The notes below the pieces were generated by a model that was not told the origin of the DNA, did no database searches, and saw nothing but the letters and a program-made list of their open reading frames with translations. Positions 38,587 to 47,478 of a DNA stretch of 64,000 bases are shown here, piece by piece. The DNA lies in the NCBI GenBank assembly GCA_964348085.1, contig CAYGBI010000007.1, positions 9,219-73,218 of the forward strand. The letters run 5' to 3'. Within the stretch, counting starts at the first letter, position 1. Each line of letters opens with the position of its first letter. The translations under genes and the position numbers were made by a program. The stretch is from VXYL01 sp964348085 (GTDB lineage: Bacteria; Pseudomonadota; Gammaproteobacteria; Pseudomonadales; Azotimanducaceae).

Positions 38587-40596
38587 CTACGCCGCCAAGT
38601 GAGCGGACTTTAGTTGCTGAATCTCGTCGCGTACGGCGGCGGCTTCCTCGAACTCCAGATTCTTGGCGTGCTCGAACATTTTCCTTTCGAGTTCGTTTAT
38701 CAACTTGCCGAGCGCCTTGGCATCGCCGTCAAACACCACCGGAGGCGCCTTCTCCGTCTTTCTGCGAGTGCTAGGAGCGCCCGGTGCCGCACGGGCGCCC
38801 TCCATCACGTCCGCCACCGCCTTGGAGACGGTGCGTGGCACGATGCCGTGCTCTTGGTTGAAGGCGAGCTGCTTGTCGCGGCGTCGGTTGGTCTCGTCGA
38901 TGGCCCGTTGCATCGAACCGGTGACGTGGTCGGCGTAGAGAATCGCGCGCCCGTTTAGATTGCGCGCCGCCCTGCCGATGGTTTGAATCAGCGACCGCTC
39001 CGCGCGTAGGAAGCCCTCCTTGTCCGCATCGAGGATCGCCACCAGCGAAACCTCCGGCATGTCCAGCCCTTCGCGCAAGAGGTTGATGCCCACCAGGACG
39101 TCGAATTTGCCGAGTCTCAGGTCGCGCACGATTTCCATGCGCTCCACCGTATCGATGTCCGAATGCAGGTAGCGCACGCGCACGCCATGCTCGTCCAAGT
39201 AGTCGGTTAGGTCTTCGGCCATGCGCTTGGTCAGCGTGGTCACCAAGACGCGCTCGTCACGCGCCACGGTGATCCGGATCTCCTCGAACAAATCGTCCAC
39301 TTGTGTGGATGCTGGCCGCACATCGACATCCGGGTCGACGAGCCCAGTCGGGCGCACCACTTGCTCGACGATGCCGTCCGAGCGGTCGCCTTCGTAAGGT
39401 CCGGGGGTCGCGGAAACGAAAATCATCTGCGGCGCCAGCGCCTCCCACTCGTCGAAACGGAGCGGGCGGTTGTCGAGCGCCGAAGGCAAGCGGAAGCCGT
39501 ACTCGACCAAGGTCTCCTTGCGCGAGCGGTCGCCTTTGTACATGCCGCCGATTTGCGGCACGGTGACGTGGGATTCGTCGACGACGAGCAGCGCGTCCTT
39601 CGGGAGATAGTCGAACAAAGTCGGCGGCGGCTCGCCGGGCTCGCGCCCGGACAGGTAGCGCGAGTAGTTCTCGATGCCGCTGCAATAGCCGAGCTCCTTG
39701 ATCATCTCCAAGTCGAAGCGTGTGCGTTGCTCCAGACGCTGCGCTTCCACGAGCTTGTTCGCGTCCTTCAGCACCCTTAGCCGTTCGGCGAGCTCGTCGC
39801 GGATTTCGTCAAGCACGGAGAGAATGCGCTCCCGGGGTGTGACGTAGTGCGTCTTGGGGAATACCGTGTAGCGAGGCACGCGGCTCAATATTTGGCCGGT
39901 CAGCGGGTCGAAGGTAGAGAGGTTGTCGATCTCGTCGTCGAAGAGTTCCAAACGCACGGCCTCTTTCTCGGACTCGGCGGGAAAGATGTCGATCACGTCG
40001 CCGCGCACCCGATAGGTGCCGCGCTGAAACGCCATATCGTTGCGGGTGTACTGCAGCTCTGCCAAGCGGCGCAGCACATAGCGCTGATCGACCCGGTCCC
40101 CGCGATCCAAATGCAGCACCATTTGCAGATACGACTGCGGGTCGCCCAACCCGTAGATCGCGGAAACGGACGCGACGATCACGGTGTCGCGCCGCTCCAA
40201 GAGCGCCTTGGTGGCGGACAGGCGCATCTGCTCGATGTGCGCGTTCACCGAAGCGTCCTTCTCGATATACGTGTCCGAGGCGGGGACGTAGGCCTCCGGC
40301 TGGTAGTAATCGTAGTAGGAGACGAAATACTCCACGGCGTTGCGGGGGAAAAACTCGCGGAACTCGCCGTAGAGTTGGGCGGCGAGCGTCTTGTTGGGTG
40401 CAAGCACCAACGTGGGGCGTCCTACTCGCTCAATGACATTGGCGATGGCGAAGGTCTTGCCGGAACCGGTGACACCAAGCAATGTTTGGTGCGCGAGGCC
40501 CGTCTCCAAGCCGTCGACGAGGTCGGCGATGGCGGTCGGCTGATCGCCCGCCGGTCGGTATTCGGCGACCACCTTGAAGTCGGTTACGGCTTGCAC
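38587..40596 (-). CDS. uvrB: UvrABC excinuclease subunit B
   Basis: UvrB verifies DNA damage and loads UvrC in nucleotide excision repair. The 669-residue length matches the family. Visible are Walker A GVTGSGKT, the beta-hairpin region YYDYYQPEAYVP, helicase motifs including DESHVTVPQ and GINLLREGLDMPEVSLVAIL, QTIGRAARN, and the carboxyl-terminal UVR motif (ELERKMFEHAKNLEFEEAA) that binds UvrC. It stands alone on the minus strand. Confidence 0.98.
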   Translation of the reverse strand: MQAVTDFKVVAEYRPAGDQPTAIADLVDGLETGLAHQTLLGVTGSGKTFAIANVIERVGRPTLVLAPNKTLAAQLYGEFREFFPRNAVEYFVSYYDYYQPEAYVPASDTYIEKDASVNAHIEQMRLSATKALLERRDTVIVASVSAIYGLGDPQSYLQMVLHLDRGDRVDQRYVLRRLAELQYTRNDMAFQRGTYRVRGDVIDIFPAESEKEAVRLELFDDEIDNLSTFDPLTGQILSRVPRYTVFPKTHYVTPRERILSVLDEIRDELAERLRVLKDANKLVEAQRLEQRTRFDLEMIKELGYCSGIENYSRYLSGREPGEPPPTLFDYLPKDALLVVDESHVTVPQIGGMYKGDRSRKETLVEYGFRLPSALDNRPLRFDEWEALAPQMIFVSATPGPYEGDRSDGIVEQVVRPTGLVDPDVDVRPASTQVDDLFEEIRITVARDERVLVTTLTKRMAEDLTDYLDEHGVRVRYLHSDIDTVERMEIVRDLRLGKFDVLVGINLLREGLDMPEVSLVAILDADKEGFLRAERSLIQTIGRAARNLNGRAILYADHVTGSMQRAIDETNRRRDKQLAFNQEHGIVPRTVSKAVADVMEGARAAPGAPSTRRKTEKAPPVVFDGDAKALGKLINELERKMFEHAKNLEFEEAAAVRDEIQQLKSAHLAA

Positions 40597-40627
40597 GATT
40601 AGGCGGCGCCGCGAATGCCCACGCCGG

Positions 40628-42871
40628 TCACGGCAGCCGAAACGCCGTCAGCCGGGCCGGTTCCAGTCCTGACGCGGTGGCAAGCACCACGAACTGCTTG
40701 CCGCCCGACAAGTAGGTCATGGGCGGCGCTGACAGGTGCGTTCCTTCGACGGTGTGTTGCCAGATCAGTTGACCAGTGGCCTTGTCGATCGCCCGCAGGC
40801 TGCTTGGGCGCTCCCAACCACTACGGTGGCCGAAGAAGATCAGGTTCTTGGTGACAAGCAATCCCGGCGCGTTGTTGGGTACGCCGAGGTCCGGCAAGTC
40901 CAATCCCTTGAGCAGTGGATGGTCGCGCGGGCCGCTGCCGTTGGCGACCTGCCAAGCGATGTCGCCGCTGTCCAAGTGGTATGCCGTGATGCTCGACCAA
41001 GGCGGCTTGATGATCGGCAGGTCGCCAATGTCTACCATGGACGGTCTGATTCGGTAGGGATAGCCGATGCGCTCGGCGTCGACCTCGCGTGCCGTTAGCA
41101 CCAGTGGCATGCGTCGCGAGGCCACATACAACATGCGCGTCTCGGGGTCGAAGGCGGCACCGCCCCAGTTGGCGCCGCCACCCCAACCGGGAACCACCAA
41201 GCTGCCTTGCTCCGACGCCGGCAAAAAGAGGCCACCCAAGCGGACGTTGTCCAGCTTCTCGAGCGCTCGTTGCCGTAGCTGCGGCGTGAGATCGATGAGA
41301 TCGTCCTCGGTCGCGCCCTGCATCTCGAACGGCGGCGGCCAAGTCGGGAACGGCTGCGTCTTCGCAGCGCGTTCGCCGGCCAAGTCGCTGCTTGGCACCG
41401 GCTGCTCCGTGATCGGCCACACCGGCTCGCCGGTGACGCGATTGAATACATAGAGGAAGCCCACCTTGCTCACTTGGGCGACCGCCGGCACCGGCTTACC
41501 TTCGACGACGATGTCCGCCACCACCGGCGCGGCCGGCAAATCGTAGTCCCAAATGTCGTGATGCACGGTCTGGTAGTGCCACACGCGCTTGCCGGTGTTG
41601 GCATCCACGGCCACCAGCGACGTGCCGAACAGATTGTCGCCCGGCCTCAGACCGCCGTAGAAGTGGCTGGTGGGCGCACTAACCGGCAAGTACGCCATAC
41701 CCAATGCGGGGTCGCAGCTCATCATCGACCAAACATTGGTGTTGCCCATCCACCGCCAAGATTCCTCGCCCCATGAATCGTTGCCGAACTCGCCGGCTTG
41801 CGGCACGGTCTTGAATATCCACTTTTGCTTGCCGCTGCGCGCGTCGTAGCCCCGCACGTCGCCCAAGGGCACGTTGGCCTGCCAATCCCTATTGCCTCGG
41901 CGGCCGCCGAAGTGCGAGGTGTCGGAGGACTGATTACCCACCACGACGACATCGCCGCAAACGGCTGGCGCGTAGTTCCAAGACGAGGCACTGCGCTCGA
42001 TAGGACGGCGCAGCCCGGTGGTCAAATCGACGCGGCCCTCGTTGCCGAAACCGGGCAGCGGTTTTCCTGTTTCCGGCGACAGTGCATAAAGCCAGCCGTC
42101 GCTGGTGACGAGCAGTAGCCGCTCGCCGTCTTGGTCGCGATGAAACCCGAGTCCGCGGGTAGAGAAGCCGAACATCGCCGGCCGCGGACCGTCACCGGTA
42201 CCCGGGTCGAACTTCCACAGTGTGGCGCCCGTTAGCGGATCCACGGCGGCGACCGCCGAGAAGGCGGTGCGCACAAAGAGTTTGCCGCCAACCATAAGCG
42301 GGGTTGCTTTGAAGCCGTCCGGTGTCTGGCGTCCCCTGCCCGTGTAGCGATAGTTGTCGAACGCCTCCCAAACCCAAGCGACGCGAAGCTGATCGACGTT
42401 GTCGGCGGTGATCTGCCGCAACGGCGAGTACTTGCGGGCGCCCAAGTCGCCGCCGTAGGCCGGCCAATCACCGTGCGTGGTGGTGTAGTCGAATAGTCGG
42501 CTGCGCTCCTCCGGCAAGGGGTCGATGACCGGCGGCGCGATGTTGTCGGCAACGCGGACGGCAGGTGCGGGGTCGGGCGCTGGCGCGGGCGTGACGCGAG
42601 TGTCGCGCTGCGCCAGCCAAGCGATGTCGATGGTCTCGACGCCGCGCCGGTCGCGTTCCTCTATGAGCCAAACGCCGCGATCGTTGTTGCCTTGGCCGCC
42701 GCTCGCCGTAAGGTGGCAGAAAGAGCAGTCTTTCGCGCCGAACTCGATCGCCGGCGCGAGGAACTCGGGGTTGGCGAGAACGGTTTGCGCACTGCACGCG
42801 GAAACGATGACGGCGAGTCGCCACCACGCCGGGACCGCTTTGGCGTCGAGGCCACGTCCATCAGTAGGCAT
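40628..42871 (-). CDS. PQQ-dependent dehydrogenase with amino-terminal haem motif
   Basis: This 747-residue periplasmic quinoprotein has a signal peptide (WWRLAVIVSACSAQTVLA), then a CSFCH haem c motif at residues 49-53. An eight-bladed propeller follows, with WPAYGGDLGARKYSPL at its start, the TVHHDIWDYDLPAAP motif of glucose/quinate-type enzymes and WGGGANWGGAAFDP. It would oxidise an alcohol or sugar and pass electrons to the respiratory chain. No PQQ synthesis gene is nearby. Its start overlaps the end of the upstream PhyH gene by 11 bases. Confidence 0.85.
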   Translation of the reverse strand: MPTDGRGLDAKAVPAWWRLAVIVSACSAQTVLANPEFLAPAIEFGAKDCSFCHLTASGGQGNNDRGVWLIEERDRRGVETIDIAWLAQRDTRVTPAPAPDPAPAVRVADNIAPPVIDPLPEERSRLFDYTTTHGDWPAYGGDLGARKYSPLRQITADNVDQLRVAWVWEAFDNYRYTGRGRQTPDGFKATPLMVGGKLFVRTAFSAVAAVDPLTGATLWKFDPGTGDGPRPAMFGFSTRGLGFHRDQDGERLLLVTSDGWLYALSPETGKPLPGFGNEGRVDLTTGLRRPIERSASSWNYAPAVCGDVVVVGNQSSDTSHFGGRRGNRDWQANVPLGDVRGYDARSGKQKWIFKTVPQAGEFGNDSWGEESWRWMGNTNVWSMMSCDPALGMAYLPVSAPTSHFYGGLRPGDNLFGTSLVAVDANTGKRVWHYQTVHHDIWDYDLPAAPVVADIVVEGKPVPAVAQVSKVGFLYVFNRVTGEPVWPITEQPVPSSDLAGERAAKTQPFPTWPPPFEMQGATEDDLIDLTPQLRQRALEKLDNVRLGGLFLPASEQGSLVVPGWGGGANWGGAAFDPETRMLYVASRRMPLVLTAREVDAERIGYPYRIRPSMVDIGDLPIIKPPWSSITAYHLDSGDIAWQVANGSGPRDHPLLKGLDLPDLGVPNNAPGLLVTKNLIFFGHRSGWERPSSLRAIDKATGQLIWQHTVEGTHLSAPPMTYLSGGKQFVVLATASGLEPARLTAFRLP

Positions 42872-44015
42872 ATTGATCCACCCGTGCTTGGGCTTGGGAG
42901 ATGCCCTTGCCGCGGATGACGCTGGGGTCCAGCCAAGTGTCGATTGCGCCCGTCTCGTAGCCGAAACCTCGGTTGCGGTCCAGCACTTCGTCCCGCGTCA
43001 GCCAGTCGCCGGCGTAGCGCGCCGGAAAGCCGTGGTCGTTCAATTCGTAGGCGTACAGTCGCGCCAAGCCCTCGCCTTCGCCGTAGTCCCCCACATAGGT
43101 CAGCCACGGGGTTTCGACTTTTACTTGCTCGCGCATGGCGGCGTGGGCGGCGGCGACATAGTTGCCGAGATCCCAATCCGGGATGGCGCGTTCATGGAAT
43201 GTCGGCCCGCCGGGCAATTTGCCGTTTAAGAACAGATACCGATCACCGCGCTGTAGCAGTACCCGTGCCGTGGCGATCGGTTTGTCGCTGTGAAAAGCGA
43301 CCGCTTTGCGTCCCGCCGGCGGCAGGGCTTGGTAGGCGGCATCGCTGAACTGGTAGTAGCCGGTGGCCGGTGGGCAGCTCGCCGCCGCGTACTTGTTGAA
43401 GAAGCCGATGCGGTGTTCGTTCGACCGATTCGGCGCTGCTTTGTGCCAGCAGTGCATGTTCATCAACAACAGGTCGCCGCGTTGGAGCTCCGGGTCTAAG
43501 AAGCTGTCTTCGTCCGGTACGATGGCCGCGTCTACTTCCAAGGTACGGCCACCGGCGTCGTGGATTCGCTCTAGCCGGTGCGAACCGGGGGACACGAATA
43601 ACTGGCCGCGTTTGGCGTCGAAGTCGGCGAGCGGCACGATGGCGAATAGCCAATTCATGGACGAGCCCACGGGCCGCCAGCGCTTGTAATCGTTGTGCTT
43701 GGGGATGCCGGGGCCGCCCGGGGTCCGGTCGTAGACCACGAACGCCGTGAGAATGGGGTCGTCGTCGAGCAGCGTTCGAGCGGCGTGCAAGATGGTCGGG
43801 TGGCCGGCGACGAAGCCGAGGTCGGCATCGGCCATGCAGCTTTCGGCGAGCGTATAGCGGCCAGGCGCGGGATATTTGCCCGGCAACGGCCCGTGCAGCG
43901 GTGGGTGGCGCCTGAACGCATTGGCGAAGCGCTCGATCTCGGCGCTGTCAAGCGCATTGCGCACGACCAAGAAACCGTCGCGCTTGTAGTGAGCGATGTC
44001 TTCGTGAGTCAGCAC
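42861..44015 (-). CDS. Phytanoyl-CoA dioxygenase family protein (2)
   Basis: This 384-residue Fe(II)/2-oxoglutarate oxygenase begins with GTG at 44015 (MLTHEDIAHYKRDGFLVVRN), with GGGAGA seven bases ahead; longer starts in the same frame have no homology. Iron ligands are in PKHNDYKRW (His-x-Asp) and MNMHCWHKAAPN, followed by RIGFFNKY. It is coupled to the PQQ dehydrogenase, which suggests that one pathway hydroxylates and then oxidises a substrate. That link is inference. Confidence 0.85.
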   Translation of the reverse strand: MLTHEDIAHYKRDGFLVVRNALDSAEIERFANAFRRHPPLHGPLPGKYPAPGRYTLAESCMADADLGFVAGHPTILHAARTLLDDDPILTAFVVYDRTPGGPGIPKHNDYKRWRPVGSSMNWLFAIVPLADFDAKRGQLFVSPGSHRLERIHDAGGRTLEVDAAIVPDEDSFLDPELQRGDLLLMNMHCWHKAAPNRSNEHRIGFFNKYAAASCPPATGYYQFSDAAYQALPPAGRKAVAFHSDKPIATARVLLQRGDRYLFLNGKLPGGPTFHERAIPDWDLGNYVAAAHAAMREQVKVETPWLTYVGDYGEGEGLARLYAYELNDHGFPARYAGDWLTRDEVLDRNRGFGYETGAIDTWLDPSVIRGKGISQAQARVDQYAY

Positions 44016-44202
44016 TCGGTGTCTCCCAATGTAGACTAACGGGAAGTGGCTGATCGACCACATGCCCCGAGGCTGGGAGTTGGTGGCGCCAGCCAAACAA
44101 CCGGTGACACCGGCGATTACTCTAACACACCGTGAGCATCGGCTGCGGGCTTCATCGCGTTGGGGTGCCGGTTGCCGGAGTCGAAGCGCCAGAGGAGAAG
44201 CC

Positions 44203-45336
44203 ATGCGAGAAGCACAGAACAACGACTCCAAATATGCGGAGCCCGCGAATCACGCGGAAGAGAGCGAAGAACCCGAGGGCATGGATCAGGAGAGCCCGTC
44301 TTGGGGCGACTATCCCCTCGACGACGTACTGATACGGCACGAGAACCGTACCATTCATGACGTCATGCGACGCATCGGCCGGTGCAACTACGTCATGGAT
44401 CCAGACTTCCAACGCGACTTCATCTGGCCGGAGGACAAACAGAGCAAGCTCATCGAGTCGGTCATCATGAGAATCCCCCTGCCGGTCTTCTATCTGGCAG
44501 AGGACGATGAAGGTCGAATGGTGGTCGTGGATGGCTTGCAGCGTCTATCCACCTTCCATCGCTTCATTACGAACGAATTAAAGTTGAAGCTTCCCGATAG
44601 ACCGGAGTTGAACGGCCGGCGATTTGGCGACCTCTCCTCCAAGATCCAGAATCGAGTCGAGGACTGCAACCTCATCTTCTACATCATCGACTCAAGGGTG
44701 CCGGAACGCGCTCGGCTGGATATCTTCGAAAGGGTAAACGGGGGCGTCCCGCTGACCCGACAGCAGATGCGGAACTCCTTGTTCATGGGTGAGGGAACAC
44801 GCTTCCTCAAACGCGAAGCGCAATCCGACATTTTCCTGCGTGCAACTGGAGAGAGTCTGAACTCCAAGACCATGCGGGACAGGGAGTTCGTCAATCGCTT
44901 TTGCGCGTTTCAGCTCTTGGGCCCGGAGCAGTACCGCGGGGACATGGATCAGTTCCTTGCCTGTTGTCTGCGCGACATGAACCGGATGAGTAAAGCCGCG
45001 CTCGCGAGTGTTTCGGTGGATTTCCGGCGAGGTCTTGCCAACAATTTTCTGTTGTTTGAACGCTTCGCTTTCCGGAGGCACAACCGGTGGCAGGAAAGAA
45101 GACCGGTATTGAACGCATCCTTGTGGGATGTGATGTCCACCGGGCTTTCTCGCTATAACGAGCATTGCGTCAGGACATCGGCGGATGCCGTGCGCCGAGC
45201 GATCTATGGACTCTTGGAAGAGGACGAGTTCGATGCCGCCATCAGGTACGGACCGAACGGCGCTAAGAAGGTGAAGACACGTTTCGCCATGGCGCGGCAA
45301 GCGTTTCAGGAGGCTCTTGGTGCTTACCCGGATTGA
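44203..45336 (+). CDS. DUF262 (ParB/GmrS-like) protein
   Basis: This 377-residue protein has the DUF262 domain: DPDFQRDFIWP (67-77) and VVVDGLQRLSTF (107-118), the DGQQR-type nucleotide-binding/hydrolysis motif, then LDIFERVNGG. DUF262 proteins serve in GmrSD-type restriction, SspE and other defence systems, where DUF262 hydrolyses NTPs to control a nuclease. Here no DUF1524 HNH nuclease domain follows; the carboxyl half is helical and unrecognised. AGAGGAG precedes the ATG. Base composition is lower in GC than in neighbouring housekeeping genes, suggesting transfer. Confidence 0.8.
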   Translation: MREAQNNDSKYAEPANHAEESEEPEGMDQESPSWGDYPLDDVLIRHENRTIHDVMRRIGRCNYVMDPDFQRDFIWPEDKQSKLIESVIMRIPLPVFYLAEDDEGRMVVVDGLQRLSTFHRFITNELKLKLPDRPELNGRRFGDLSSKIQNRVEDCNLIFYIIDSRVPERARLDIFERVNGGVPLTRQQMRNSLFMGEGTRFLKREAQSDIFLRATGESLNSKTMRDREFVNRFCAFQLLGPEQYRGDMDQFLACCLRDMNRMSKAALASVSVDFRRGLANNFLLFERFAFRRHNRWQERRPVLNASLWDVMSTGLSRYNEHCVRTSADAVRRAIYGLLEEDEFDAAIRYGPNGAKKVKTRFAMARQAFQEALGAYPD

Positions 45337-46480
45337 CCTGCGTTATTTCAAGTGCTTCGAGGCACTGAAGCTTCCATTACAGCGGCTCACGCTTCTATCC
45401 GGCGGCAACGCATCGGGCAAGACATCGGTGATGCAGTCGCTGGTGCTATTGCACCAGACCATGCGAGAGCACGAGTGGTCCTCGCGCTTGATGCTCAATG
45501 GCGCGACGATCCGACTGGGCACTGCGGCGGACGTGGTCGATCAAACATATGGCCGTCGCACATGGGGAATCCGGCTATTCGAAGACGACGGCTCAACGTT
45601 CGACTGGGCGTTTCGGGGCGACCGTGACGAAATGTCGATGTGGGTAAGAAAAGCGCGTGGGTTGTCGGGGGCAGGCGAGAGTTGGGAGACAGACGGTTCC
45701 CAATGGCTTCGTTATCTGCTCCCGGACGCATCGAGTGGACATCCACTGACTGCCCGTCTACGAGGTCTCACCTACCTGACGGCGGAGAGGCTTGGGCCGC
45801 GCGAGCAATACCAGTTCGACGATCCTCAGCTCACGCCCGTAGTCGGGCCGAGAGGAGAGTACGCGGTGAGTGTTCTCCACTCCGGTCGCGACCTTAATGT
45901 TCCTCGCGGATTGGTGATCGAACGTGTTCCGCCGACGAGGTTCCGTCAAGCAGAGGCGTGGATGGCACGATTCTTCCCGGGCTGCGTCTTAGAGATCGAC
46001 CAAATCCGACGTGCGAATGCGCTGACGCTTGGCATTCGCCTATCCGGCGGAACCGATTTCCAGCGCCCTGTGCATACAGGCTTCGGACTCACGCAGGTTC
46101 TCCCGATCATCGTGGCGGCGTTGTCCGCAAGCGGAAACGACCTGTTGCTGATAGAGAACCCGGAGGTCCATCTGCATCCGGCGGCACAAGGCGCAATGGG
46201 TCGCTTTCTTGCGCTGGTCGCTTCTACGGGTGCGCAGGTCATGATCGAAACACACAGCGACCATGTCCTAAACGGCATTCGTCGGGCGGTAAGGTCAGGC
46301 GTGTTATCGCATAACGACGTAGCGCTTTATTTCTTCAGGCCGCGGGCGGAGGGTGCTGTTGCCAATGAACCGCAGGTCGAGAGCCCGGCGATCGCCGCCG
46401 ACGGAACCATCGACAGTTGGCCGGATGGCTTTTTCGATCAATTCGACCATGACATGAACTTTCTGGCCGGCTGGAGTTGA
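45320..46480 (+). CDS. AAA ATPase of SMC/OLD-like type (DUF3696-like)
   Basis: This 386-residue ABC-type ATPase has Walker A GGNASGKT (28-35) and a Q-loop near VMQSLVLLHQ. The signature region is TGFGLTQVLPIIVAA, Walker B is LLLIENPEVHLHP (275-287), and the switch is ETHSDHVLNGIRRAV (310-324). This is the RecF/OLD-like architecture without a Toprim nuclease. It overlaps the DUF262 gene by 17 bases. GTG at 45320 has AGGAGG at six bases spacing and is preferred to TTG at 45317. It probably acts with its neighbours. Confidence 0.85.
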   Translation: MLTRIDLRYFKCFEALKLPLQRLTLLSGGNASGKTSVMQSLVLLHQTMREHEWSSRLMLNGATIRLGTAADVVDQTYGRRTWGIRLFEDDGSTFDWAFRGDRDEMSMWVRKARGLSGAGESWETDGSQWLRYLLPDASSGHPLTARLRGLTYLTAERLGPREQYQFDDPQLTPVVGPRGEYAVSVLHSGRDLNVPRGLVIERVPPTRFRQAEAWMARFFPGCVLEIDQIRRANALTLGIRLSGGTDFQRPVHTGFGLTQVLPIIVAALSASGNDLLLIENPEVHLHPAAQGAMGRFLALVASTGAQVMIETHSDHVLNGIRRAVRSGVLSHNDVALYFFRPRAEGAVANEPQVESPAIAADGTIDSWPDGFFDQFDHDMNFLAGWS

Positions 46481-46481
46481 C

Positions 46482-47438
46482 GTGGCCCTCTTGGTCAACG
46501 ACCTGTCGGTACATGAACAATTCCACGACTTGGCCGGGTTTCAGGACGCACTGTCGCGCCTGATGGCCTTGCGCCGGACAGCCAAACGCTTCCGTTGCGA
46601 AGTCCAATGCCACGCGCAATTTCTCAGCACGAGGCCCTTGCCGGGCATGGGCCTGCAGCAGGCGATCGGCAACCTGGCCACCGAGCAGCGGCGCGCCGTC
46701 TTAACTTGGCTGACCAAGTCCGGCCCGTTCTGGGACGATGTGCGGTGGCACGGTGCGGATGATTGGCTTGAGTGCCGTGGTGAAGTGGTCACCGACACCG
46801 CCGTTGGGGAGGCCGCTTGGAGGTGCTGCCATGGCGTGGAGTGTGGGCTGGTCAGCTTGGCACCGTCCGAGTGGTGTCACTCCCCGCTCAGAGTGACTTG
46901 GGTTCGTGAGGCAGAAGGGTTGGGCGATAGGAACGTGGCGGTCCAAAACTGGTGGTGCGAGGAAGTGCTTGGAACGGCTCTAGGGAGTCAGACGCCCCTC
47001 GGCTCGTGGGACGACTTGCGGGATGCATCGAGAAACCGGTTTGCGGGCCTCGTGTTCGCTGAGGATTGCTTCGACCCTCTCGCGGGAGTTCCCTTCGCCA
47101 AGAGTGCCGCTGATCGATTTGTCGTGTTGCTCGGTGTTCTGGACCGTCTCGCTAACGCCTTTGGCGAGGACGGCGTGCGAGACGCGGAGGGTCATCGCAT
47201 CTTGCAGAGCCACTTCGCGGGCGAGCGCTCGCTGTTTTCGGACTCGTCGGCTTCCGAGAAGCGTGAGTTCGAGCATGAACTGACGTTCGCGCACCCGGGT
47301 GATCCCGCCGCTTCCCTGTTCTGCACATGGCACGGCAAGATTTCGCACTTGACGCTTCGTTTGCACTTCTCGTGGCCGGTCGAGGCGGGGCGGCCGGTCT
47401 ACGTGGTGTACGCCGGCCCCAAGATCACGAAGCGTTGA
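46482..47438 (+). CDS. Unrecognised third protein of the DUF262-ATPase operon
   Basis: This 318-residue protein matches no family I know. It starts with GTG one base after the ATPase stop, so the three genes are a unit. It is mixed alpha/beta, without membrane segments. Noticeable pieces are ECRGEVVTDTAVGEAAWRCC and a conserved-looking ending, KISHLTLRLHFSWPVEAG then VYVVYAGPKITKR. It could be the effector or the sensor of the operon. No nuclease, protease or pore motif is evident. Confidence 0.6.
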   Translation: MALLVNDLSVHEQFHDLAGFQDALSRLMALRRTAKRFRCEVQCHAQFLSTRPLPGMGLQQAIGNLATEQRRAVLTWLTKSGPFWDDVRWHGADDWLECRGEVVTDTAVGEAAWRCCHGVECGLVSLAPSEWCHSPLRVTWVREAEGLGDRNVAVQNWWCEEVLGTALGSQTPLGSWDDLRDASRNRFAGLVFAEDCFDPLAGVPFAKSAADRFVVLLGVLDRLANAFGEDGVRDAEGHRILQSHFAGERSLFSDSSASEKREFEHELTFAHPGDPAASLFCTWHGKISHLTLRLHFSWPVEAGRPVYVVYAGPKITKR

Positions 47439-47478
47439 TCCTCGAACGTCGCGCGCGGCAAACGGCGAAGGGCCGCCC

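Noticed and set aside
44203..45336. Complete GmrSD type IV restriction enzyme
   Set aside because: The DUF262 half is present, but the DUF1524 HNH nuclease motif is not found in this gene or its neighbours.
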